In this document: piece after piece, positions 37,065 through 45,920 of the stretch | Layout: each line of letters begins with the position of its first letter | Position numbering within the stretch: the first letter of the stretch is position 1 | NCBI GenBank assembly: GCA_037043015.1 | Contig: CM073322.1 | Location: 33,501,364-33,565,363, forward strand | Direction of reading: 5' to 3' | DNA from: Bryum argenteum | Taxonomy: Eukaryota > Streptophyta > Bryopsida > Bryales > Bryaceae | DNA: 64,000 bases | Notes under the pieces: model-generated | Told to the model about the DNA's origin: nothing | Databases searched by the model: none | What the model saw: only the letters and a program-made list of their open reading frames with translations | Program-made: the position numbers and the translations under genes

Positions 37065-37298
37065 CCCTTAAACGTCATATGCTTTCCTGATACCACACCC
37101 AAAATCTCTTTTAAACTCCATTTTTAGCATTGTTCTATTTTTAATTTGCTTGAGCTCTATTCTAAGAAAGTATAGATCTCTTTAAGGTGCTCAGTTTGGA
37201 ATTCTAAAAATTCCATTTGGTATAATGGAGTGTAAGTTATGAGCAAGATTCTCTCATAAAAAAACCCAACCCCTCTGGCTGGGTCTGACGTTTAAGGG
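37065..37298. mobile_element. TTAA-flanked MITE M3 (234 bp)
   Basis: A perfect 13-bp terminal inverted repeat, CCCTTAAACGTCA ... TGACGTTTAAGGG, flanked on both sides by TTAA. It is nearly identical to M4 (51,010-51,243). Near the right end, A8 is followed by a short hairpin of the CCAACCCCT-GGGTTGG type. Confidence 0.92.
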
Positions 37299-37449
37299 TT
37301 AATGAGGTCCTCATCTCATCTAAGCCCACACCAAAATCCGGGTCCATGTGCATGTAGTTGCCATGATAGAAAGCCCAAACCTTCCACATTTGGTTCATGA
37401 AATGAGGTACAATTAGATGATTGGCTCAACATTCTGTCCTGTGGCCATT

Positions 37450-37530
37450 AAGGTAAAGACATTACGAACAGACGCTGTATTCACGCCAATCTTCGATTTG
37501 AAGATTGGAGTTCTTATATATATTGGCTCA
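37450..37530. repeat. Repeated hairpin, copy 2
   Basis: ATTCACGCC is followed by a perfect 9-bp stem, CCAATCTTC (37,486-37,494) and GAAGATTGG (37,500-37,508), then AGTTCTTATATATA. It matches 4,430-4,490 in layout and flanks, but the stem bases differ in a compensating way. Confidence 0.6.
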
Positions 37531-37933
37531 ACAAGGCATGGTGAAAAGTCAAAAAAGTACATTCACAAACTTTGTGTCATAAAGTGACAAATCTCTAAGT
37601 TAGATCAATAATATAATTTATTCTTAGTGGTGTATGCGACAACACATTGTAAATGTCTACTACACATATTGAAATTAGAGTTCACATAGATCCTAAAGAA
37701 TTTGTAATTAGATGATTGCACAATAACCATTGGGAAAATAAATCGTTTAAGAAGTCAATCCTACCACTTTAAAATTTAATTTGGGATGAAATATGATGGC
37801 AATCTACACAAATCTTTGATGCTATTATGTGCAAAGTGTCTTGAAAATCGTCTATACATTTTTATCACAATTTATTTCTAGCTCAATACGCTCTTTCAAG
37901 TGAATATTACTTGGTCCAAATATTCTGCTTTAA

Positions 37934-38740
37934 CCTATAAAGGCCAAAGGGGTCTCGAGAAAAATTTGGATGTGTTATATGCATTCAATAACTCTTATGA
38001 AGTTTTGCTCAAAAAACAACATGAAAATCAAAATGCTTGAATCAAATAATACAGTTGAATTTTTTATGATGGTAACTGTTAATTTTATAATCAAATAAAG
38101 AGTGTAAAGGTTTGGATTTTCAATAGAAATTACACTTTCTATTGGTAGTTGGAAATCATGTGATTGGCTATAATAACATATTATATGATAACTAGTAAAC
38201 CCTAGTCGTCCCGACGGGGAAGCTCTTTATATGGTACTTGTAAAAAAGTATCCCTTGTTTACCATTTCTCAAATAGTTTAGTTTAGTTTTTATCTTTTTA
38301 TTTTATTTAACATAAACAAAAAACAGAAGGTAGGTAGGTAGGTTGGTAAGTTCAAAGGTTGGTAGGCTTATATGTTGGTAGGTTGGTAGGTTTATACATT
38401 GGTAGGTTGGTACGTTGGTGGGTAGGAAGGATCGCCAAACAGTATTATGTTATAGAAGTAGATATAGAGAAAGGCCACACATAACCTAAAAGAAACACCA
38501 TTAGTTTCCCGTAATAGTAAGTTTCTCAACACCAAGGAAACGTTGTTGTGTCTGTGTTTGAAGGCTTATTGTGAACAATCTATGAACCCAAACAAAGGTC
38601 TCTAATTTGGATGTGGTTCTCAACTCACTAGACTTTTGGAAAGTAGGAAAAACTTCAATTTTTAAAAAAAAAATATTATTATGCTACAACTCCTCAAAAT
38701 TTGGGAGTAATTGTGATATGGTTGATTAGGCTCTTAGGGG
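37934..38740. mobile_element. TTAA-flanked element E1 (807 bp)
   Basis: It is flanked by TTAA at 37,930-37,933 and 38,741-38,744. The ends, CCTATAAAGGCC and GGCTCTTAGGGG, are an imperfect inverted repeat of the same general type as M1-M7. It contains a GGTAGGTTGGTA-rich simple repeat (about 38,325-38,430). The flanking host DNA on both sides is also found around M2. Confidence 0.6.
38325..38430. repeat. GGTAGGTTGGTA-type simple repeat
   Basis: Imperfect tandem units of GGTTGGTA and GGTAGGTA inside element E1. Confidence 0.85.
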
Positions 38741-38879
38741 TTAACATTGTCCCAAAAAGTAGAAGGTTGCAAAACATTATTCAATCTTTTATACATTTTT
38801 ATCACAATTTACTATCTTAATTTCTAGCTCAACGCACCATTTCAAGTGAATAATACTTGGTCTAAATATTTTGCTTTAA

Positions 38880-39809
38880 CCCCTAAAAATCCAGGGGTTT
38901 CCTCGACCTCCAGAACCAAAAACTGCCATTTTTCACCTTCGTTGGGAAATGGGGAAATGGAGAAACTTTTTTTTCTGGTTTTAGACTTTGAACCGTAAAA
39001 TCTTGCACCTAACTTGTATACAAAGGACTGGTCAAAATTTCAACCGTTGGATGTTTGTCATTTGTGAGATCATAACAATCAAAGTTTGACCAACACTTTT
39101 TTTTGCCGTTGCGTGAGAGGCATTGTCTAAATGGTGCCAAGGGCAACTTGATGATTGTTATTCCAAATATTTTTCCCTCATTTTTTTTCATGTAGGTAAT
39201 CAAGTTGGGTATGCTCATGCAAAATTTTAGAGACCAATTCCACTTTTTGACCTTAATGTAAAATATTTTATGAAAGAAGGTCTAAAAACAACCATATAGT
39301 AAAACAAGCACCACGTATGATATATTTAGTTTGAGAAAAATCTCGACGGTGAGAAGGTGCATTTATGATAATGTGAATTTTGAAAAAAAAAAAATCTTGG
39401 AAAAAATCCAAAATCTCGAATTTTGGCAATTTTTGAAAGAAAAAATTGCAAAATTACTAGAAATTGTGAAGATTGTTTTTGAAAGTTTTGGAGGCTGCCC
39501 TTGTAAAATTGGTAAACTTTTTGACTTCGGATACTTTGGAATTTGAATAGTAATTTGTTAATGAACATGATTCTAAAAAAATTAAAAATTAAAAAAAATT
39601 ATTTTAACCTGCCCGTTTAGGACTTGAAACCTAAAATTTCTAGGTGAAGGTTATAAAATTAAAATTTGACTTTGAAAATTTTACCACATACACATTACTG
39701 TATGAGGAGCACCCAATAAAAATCTTAGGCAAAAATATCAATTTAAATGCTTAAAATGAGCTGCCCGAAATCTCAGAAAACCGAATCGGTTTTCCTGGAT
39801 TTTTAGGGG
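38880..39809. mobile_element. TTAA-flanked element M2 (930 bp), twin of M1
   Basis: It has the same perfect 16-bp ends as M1 (CCCCTAAAAATCCAGG), TTAA on both sides (38,876-38,879 and 39,810-39,813), and near-identical internal sequence with few substitutions and small poly-A length differences. It is non-autonomous. The high similarity suggests recent movement. Confidence 0.92.
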
Positions 39810-39813
39810 TTAA

Positions 39814-41858
39814 TATTGTTACAGAAAGTAGAAGGTTGCAAAACATTGTAGAATGAAATTTTGTATTTACCAAAAACCCTATCTTCTAACCTTTAAAAAT
39901 CTAAAAAGCCAACACGGTTGTTTGTTATTTCCGACAACATAGATGAAAGGTTGAAAGTATTGTTTGGTGTTCAAGATTTGTATTGGGTGCTCCTTATACT
40001 GCGATATGTACGTGGTAAAACTTGCAAAGCTGAATTCCAATATTTAAAACATTAGTTTTCAGGTCCAGAACAGGCAGTTTTATTTTTCAGTTTTTAATCC
40101 TAACATTTTACTTTCTGGAAAATATAATTATTACCAAATCACTACTCAAATTTTGAAGTGACCGGATGGAAACATTACAAGGGGAGCCTTTAAAATTTAC
40201 AAGATCAAGGTTCAATGTTTTTTGTAATTTATTTTTTTTATTTTTAATTTTATTTTTTTTAATTTTTTTTCAAAAAATTTCAAAATTTGAGATTTTGGAT
40301 TTATTTTTTTATATTTTTAAATTTTTTATAAAAAATCTAAAAACTTATAGAGCTACCTATCCATCGTTCATTTTTTTTTCAAACAAATTCAATTATCGTT
40401 ATGCATGTTTTTTACCAAATCGTTATTTTTATACATCCATCGGGAAAATAAACTGCATGAAGGTTCAAAGAGCCAAATGAGTCCCCAAAATTCTACATGG
40501 GCATGCTCAACTTTGTTGTCTCATGGGAAAAAAATAAGGGAAAAGAATTTGGGGTAAAAATCCTTAACTCTCCTTTTGCACAAAGTAGACTATGGCTCCC
40601 AAGGATTGCCCATTGCAAAGAAAGTTATGCATGAACTTCAAACATTACGATCCCACAAATGGTGAAGATCCAACAATTTGAATTTTACATAGTAATATTC
40701 ACTATAGAGAGGTCTAAGATCCCACGGTTCAAAGTACAAAAAAAACAATAGAAAATTTGATCATACCTCAATTCCAACAAGGTGGTATGAAATTGCAGTT
40801 TTTTTATTTGTAGGTTTTACTTTTGGGAGTGGAAGCCACGCGTGCACCCAAATCCACTTAGTCTAAGATGTACACAATGAGTAAATTCAAACTCACATAT
40901 AGAAACTATAATGCCTGAACCGAACTATTATGGATAGGTCTAGTGAGCAGTTTGAGGTGACGTGTGGGATTCGAGCCACCTACCATATTAGAAAAAGAAG
41001 TTGAAAATTGCCAAAGGTTGTGGAAATATTGTATGAGAAAGCTAGAATCTGGGATGAGCCCGAGACCTTGAGGAGTAAATTCAGGGATGAAACCCAAGTC
41101 TGATGTCCTTTTTTCAAACCTTGACATGGTCAAAAGTCTAGACCTACACCTTTTTACTTTAAAATGTCTTGTTCCTGTTTCCTCAAATTGATGTACTGGT
41201 ACTTGGGATGCACTTCTTATGCATCCATAACAAGGATAATGAACTCTTTGTAGGCTTGTCATACTAAGAGCTAGTAAAAGAAAATAAATTCTGGTGTGCA
41301 TCGTTTGAAGGAAGTGGATTTAACAAAATCTTTTTTGTTGTGAGTATGTGGTTGTGAATTCCTTTGAATTTTTTGAAATAGTCTTGTACATGGTTATAGA
41401 GTCACAAGAGGAAATCCTTTGAAATTCAACGCACAAGCTTCATTGAGATGACCTGTTCTAAAATGGTGCATTATCAAAAAGGGTCCACTAGGGTGAACTT
41501 TCCTGTTTTTGATGTCCTCAATGTGAAATTTCTAGATTGTGTGTTCTTAGGAACACTCATAAGTCCAATTTTAGAATCTCGTTACAAATTTTTGATTGTT
41601 CCAAAGTTTGTGATCTTTGTAGGTACAGTCTCACACTTACTTTGGCCATGCGCACAAATTGTTCACACCGCGAACTTCACCACCAATTCGCCACACTGAA
41701 ATTTGCACCGTTACAGTAAGTTTACCTTACTTTTACTTGAATGTTGAATCTTAGACTTCTTCAACGTCATTAAGCTAATAAGGTACACAATCGCACGACA
41801 ATGTAAAAGATGCCCAACTCAAAAGCTTCAAATCACTTGCCATGGATATCAGAAAAAT
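39814..41858. other. AT-rich DNA with part of dispersed repeat C
   Basis: About 40,860-41,700 resembles 46,830-48,130 in scattered blocks: GATAGGTCTAGTGAGCAGTT with GAGCCACCTACCATATT at 40,934-40,989 against 47,331-47,385, and TTAGGAACACTCATAAGT at 41,548 against 47,534. No intact ORF with recognised content. Confidence 0.5.
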
Positions 41859-41862
41859 TTAA

Positions 41863-42102
41863 CCCCTAAAGAAGAATCTTTATGGCCATATCTGAAATCC
41901 AGGAACAATGTTTTTTTGAATTTGATTTTGAGAAATCCAACCTCAGGATCCTGTATGGAATTGTCTAAATACTCCACCTGCCAATTTATATCAAATCTCA
42001 CCACATGGATTTTGAGATATATTGAATCAAAGTTTCAGCCTTTGTAAAAAGAGCGCACCCGAGCAAATCGACCCAATTTGGGCACCTATCTCCTTTAGGG
42101 GG
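41863..42102. mobile_element. TTAA-flanked MITE M6 (240 bp)
   Basis: It begins CCCCTAAAGAAG and ends CTCCTTTAGGGGG. TTAA lies on both sides (41,859-41,862 and 42,103-42,106). The right TTAA is also the left TTAA of M7. Confidence 0.85.
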
Positions 42103-42429
42103 TTAACCCTCAAATGCCTCAAGCAAGCCCAAGGTGCTTTTTTCCAACAGAATTTGCTCTGTAGCTCTCTCACTGTACTCAGCTTTTCACTTATATTTTG
42201 ATGTCGAATTGGTCACCTTCTTATGTTGCATTCGAACGTGAAATTTTACAATTCAAATCACAATTTGTATGAGTGACTTTGTGTTGTGGAAGGATTGTGG
42301 TAAGTAGGTTGGGGTTGAACATAAGCTTGTAGGAGGTTACAAGCTCCTCATTGATTGGCTCATTCATGATGCCCAAATCCAAAAGATGTTGTGATCCAAG
42401 TTTGGGCTGCCCGTTTCAGACGGGTAAGT

Positions 42430-42620
42430 GTTCGTAGCGGCTACCAAGGAGGATGGAGGAGGGGTAATGGGCCCCCTAATTTTTTGATGTATAGACATTA
42501 ATTTCCAAAGAGAAGGGTGATTTGGGGTCGCAGACCTCAAATTTGAATTCAAAATTATCAAAAACGGCCTTGGGTGGTCCCCATGGATTCTAGGGTGCCT
42601 ACTTGGTAGCTGCTACGAAC
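42430..42620. mobile_element. 191-bp inverted-repeat element, possibly Mutator-like
   Basis: GTTCGTAGCGGCTACCAAG at the left and CTTGGTAGCTGCTACGAAC at the right are inverted repeats over 19 bp with one mismatch. An 11-bp direct repeat, TGCCCGTTTCA (42,408-42,418 and 42,624-42,634), lies just outside, which would fit the long target duplication of Mutator-like elements. Confidence 0.6.
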
Positions 42621-43019
42621 CATTGCCCGTTTCATAGCCCGCGCACATGGGGCTGAGGGAGGGCTGAAACAGGGCTCTTCAACCACCCTCAGCCTGACGT
42701 GAGCCCTCTCTGAGGCTGACGGCAAAACGAGCTACCAGCTCAACCCACCCCTCAGCCAAGTCGAGCGGCTCCTGCCCGACTCTCCACCAACCTGCCCAAA
42801 TCCACAAAAGCCAAAAGTGGCCCCTTAACTACCCCTTAACTACACTTACCTTCACCCCTTTGACCCCACCTCTTCTCTCTTCTTTTCTTCATTATTGTCC
42901 CCATCCCTTTGTATTCTCCCCATCCCCTTACCTACCGATTTTTCTTATGATTCCATCATTTCTATTAGATATTTATTAGCTATTCCAAGATTTATAAGAA
43001 ATATTTTTCCTCTCTTCTT

Positions 43020-43580
43020 ATCTAAATTTTCACTATTATTCAAGGTTTTAGTGACTTGAACCACTCTAAAATAATATTTTTGTCATTTCATTCAATAAAC
43101 TTTGATGCAATTTTTTTTTAAAGTATTAATAAATTTCTAAAACAGTACAATAAATAAAAGAATCATTAAATGATAAATTATTAACTTCTAACCATCTTTG
43201 TTGATTATTTAATAATTCAAAACGAGTTATATTCTCTAGTGGGTTTTCAATTACCCAACTGTGATATAAATATACAGGAGTAACTACTTGTGGGCGTTTT
43301 AATTGAACACCAATTCTTTCAGTACGCTTTAAATTTTCAAAACTATTTTTTTTCAATAATAGGTAATTGATTCCACCACTTTATGGAAAAATCATTTATG
43401 GAATCTCGACCATACCCTCGATGAAAAAAAAAATTGTTTAATTTTTTGACTTCAACTAGATTTTTCTTGTTCTCTTCTTGCTCCATTAGTAACATATAAT
43501 CTTCTTAGCATTTCTTCATCTATAACTAAGTTTTGACTTGAAAAACAGCTCCGATCTCTCAATATTTTTTTTTTATGCTT
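43020..43580 (-). pseudogene. ycf2: Nuclear copy of the plastid ycf2 3' end
   Basis: The minus strand encodes SQNLVIDEEMLRRLYVTNGA, HRGYGRDSINDFSIKWWNQL, then (frame shift near 43,360) ERIGVQLKRPQVVTPVYLYH, SWVIENPLENITRFELLNNQ, QRWLEVNNLSFNDSFIYCT, and after a stop a LLNEMTKILF motif. This order (SWxIEN, FELL-N-QRWL, NDSF, LLDxMTK) is the C-terminus of plastid Ycf2, in a divergent form like that of non-seed plants. The frameshift and stops, the AT-rich composition and the setting inside nuclear repeats mark it as plastid DNA transferred to the nucleus. No further plastid genes are seen beside it. Confidence 0.75.
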
Positions 43581-43829
43581 CCAAAAAACTTATAGGGTTC
43601 TAATTGGCTACTGTAAACCTTAAAACCACCTCCACCATGTCAATTTCTGATCCATTTGCATACACCCCTTACTTTCTTGAATCTAATTAATCTTAAGTAA
43701 TTCGGGGAAAATAATTCCCTCGCCGTTGTGGTCCTAAGATTTTCACCATAAATTTTTATATGACATGAAATACCTAGTAAAAAAATTATAAAGATCACTT
43801 AGACTAGGGGCAGGGGTAAAGGAGGCTTT

Positions 43830-44035
43830 TTTTTAAAAAAAAAAAAAAATAATAAAAAAAAAAATAAAAAATCCAAATAGCAGCTAAATTAAATAAGGGT
43901 AAAGAAAGGGGGGGGGGGTTGGGATACAGGGGCTGGGAGGGTAGAGGGTTGGGATAATCAAAAGGGTAGGGAGGGGGAGCATAGGGGGGGGGGGGGCAAC
44001 CATGGGGAGGAGGCTATGGGGTAATTATAGGGGGG
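43830..44035. repeat. Poly-A and poly-G low-complexity tract
   Basis: A-rich runs (43,832-43,870) are followed by several G8-G10 runs (43,908-44,035) that could form G-quadruplexes. Confidence 0.9.
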
Positions 44036-44067
44036 GTTGGGCTGATGGCGGGGGAGTGGCTGCCCTG

Positions 44068-44296
44068 CAGCTACATTGAATAGGTAGATTAGTGTTAGAT
44101 TTTTATAAGACTTGAAAATGTTATAAGTTTTTACTTTTGATATAAAAAATTTACCAAGAGTATTGATTCCAATACTGTGTAAGGATCCCCATCTTGACGG
44201 ATGTAGAGGGTAAAAATATTGACCAATAGTAAAAACTTATAACATGTTTATATAAATTAGTGTATCTAACACTAATCTACCTATTTAGTGTAGCTG
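44068..44296. mobile_element. MITE with CTACA ends, copy 1 (229 bp)
   Basis: The left arm CAGCTACATTGAATAGGTAG and right arm CTACCTATTTAGTGTAGCTG are inverted repeats, extended inward by TTAGTGTTAGAT/ATCTAACACTAA and ATGTTATAAGTTTTTACT/AGTAAAAACTTATAACAT. Copy 2 is at 52,885-53,112. Confidence 0.85.
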
Positions 44297-44432
44297 CCGG
44301 CCCCTGCCGCAGCAGCTGCCGCGAGGCATGCCAGGGCCCCTCCCAAAATTAGGAGGCCTGGCCCAGGCCCAGGCTGAGCTGCAATTTGCCATGTGCGAGG
44401 GCCATCAGACCCCATGGGCTTTTGAGGGTTAA

Positions 44433-44900
44433 TAATCATGTGGACTTAGGGGCTCTATGATATTGCTGTTGCTGAGCAGGAATGGGAAAATGGGATGACC
44501 AATACGAAGACTACAAGGGCAGGGTGGAAAGGGCTGGAAGACATCAAAAAAGAGATATGGGAGCTTTATGTAGTGCAAGGGCTTTGAATTGAACAGCTTG
44601 CATTGTCCCTCAAAGTCCAGGTGCCACCCCCCCCCCCCTTACCACGCTCGAGGCCCCTTCCACGCCTTTCCCTATTTTTATCCCTCGCATTTTCCTTTCC
44701 ATCCACCGTACCGACGGGTATCCCGGAGTTTCCCCTACCGGCCACTAGCCGTGCCCCCCGTTGTCCCTCGCTCTGGCATCGACCTGCTCAGCCGGTCACC
44801 GTCTCCCCCGCCTTGCCTTGGATCCCCACGCTGGTAGCTTTGCTCCACAAGTAAACTCGGCGACGCTCACCCTCGACAGTATGTTCGGCCGGGACCAGCT
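44433..44900 (+). promoter_or_regulatory. Upstream and leader region of the PSY-like gene, with a uORF
   Basis: A C-rich, GC-rich stretch (44,600-44,880, including a C10 run) directly precedes the small-peptide gene. An upstream ATG at 44,881 opens a 14-codon reading frame that ends at 44,925, overlapping the main start at 44,901 in another frame. If it lies in the mRNA it would reduce translation from the main start. The transcription start is not known. Confidence 0.4.
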
Positions 44901-45920
44901 ATGGCCGGCTCGCTCTACTTCCTAGTGCCGCTCTACATGTGCTTGCTGGGCTTGCTGTTGTGTACATCTGTGGCGGATTCCAGACCTACGTTTTTCGGAG
45001 GTTCGCAAACTCTTTCCCCTCAAAACTCGCACTGCTAGGTTTCCGTGTCCATTGTTCGTTTGTCGAGAGGGTTTCCTTTCCTCAGGTGGCGTGGGTAAAG
45101 GTCGGTTATTAGGGTCTATGCTGTGTTTGTAGATTCTCGAATGTCCAGATTTGAAGCTTACACCAGTGTAGGTGCTCAATATCTAGCTCCGGAGTAATTT
45201 TCACTGGGAAGTATGTATAGGTCGTTGAATCTGATAGTAGTGGGTGTTGGTTAGAGTGTTCATTGAAGGGATTTTCGTTAGAATCAGGTCGTTTTGCGGA
45301 ATCCCGTATGGATGATTCTTCGCTTGATTGTTGTGAGCAGCTATAAATGTACACGAAATTGTGTGACGAGACTGCAACCTTACCTTCTATTCATCTTGTT
45401 TGATGGTATTCCAGAAAGATACGAGGCTATGCTCATTGACGAGACTGATATTGACGACGGACCTTCGACCTTTACTATGGAAGATCACTTGAATTTTTTG
45501 GTGAGTGTCGGTATCTCATGTCCTCCGAACTATCCTTCCCAGTCTGAGAGAACTCCGTCAGGATCTTTCATTATATCAAAGCTTGCTCTCCCCTTTCCCA
45601 GAAACTCAGCTCTCATGTGTATCCATTATCCTCTTCTCTGTCTGGATACTTTCATTGCATTGAAGCTCTCTTTATTCGTCCCTCCTCTCTACAAACACCT
45701 TTCTAGTGCGCAGGGCAATTGAAACTTAGTATGCAGCCATTTCTGATGACGGTGGGGTTGCTGATCATTGCAGAGAGAACGAGAGCTGGCAAGACGAGGC
45801 AGAGGAGGTCCACAAGTAACCTCACTGGAAGCAACTCCGAGAGCAGGAGACCAACGAGGTAGCGTTGTATTTGTAGAAGATTATTGCCACACAGGAGCCA
45901 ACATCAAAGACTTACCCTGA
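44901..45920 (+). CDS. PSY-like sulfated peptide hormone precursor, 3 exons, 110 aa
   Basis: Proposed exons are 44,901-45,000, 45,415-45,500 and 45,774-45,920 (TGA); all borders are GT-AG and phases match (100 + 86 + 147 = 333 nt). Residues 1-25 form a signal peptide (MAGSLYFLVPLYMCLLGLLL then CTSVA, cleaved before DSRP). The middle is charged, with TFTMEDHLNFLRERELARRG. The protein ends VEDYCHTGANIKDLP. The last 13 residues keep the PSY (plant peptide containing sulfated tyrosine) spacing, DY-x3-(S/G)AN-x-K-x2-P, with an acidic residue before Tyr-99 as tyrosyl-sulfotransferase sites need. Odd points: Cys-100, and DLP where the family usually has HDP. PSY peptides are secreted, sulfated growth and stress signals perceived by leucine-rich-repeat receptor kinases. 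The gene model is mine from splice signals; transcript support is not available. Confidence 0.6.

Larger units (their letters stand above)
42107..44428. mobile_element. TTAA-flanked composite element M7 (2.3 kb)
   Basis: The ends read CCCTCAAATGCC and GGGCTTTTGAGGG, an inverted repeat, flanked by TTAA at 42,103-42,106 and 44,429-44,432. The inside is a mosaic: a 190-bp inverted-repeat element (42,430-42,620), a plastid ycf2 fragment (about 43,020-43,580), poly-A and poly-G runs (43,830-44,035), and a CTACA-ended MITE (44,068-44,296). It could be a genuine large non-autonomous element that has collected insertions, or two unrelated TTAA-type ends framing unrelated DNA. Confidence 0.6.

Noticed and set aside
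45294-45722. Single-exon reading of 142 codons across the PSY-like locus
   Set aside because: It starts in the first intron and reads through a good donor (GTGAGT) at 45,501; the spliced model with a signal peptide and matching phases explains the region better.
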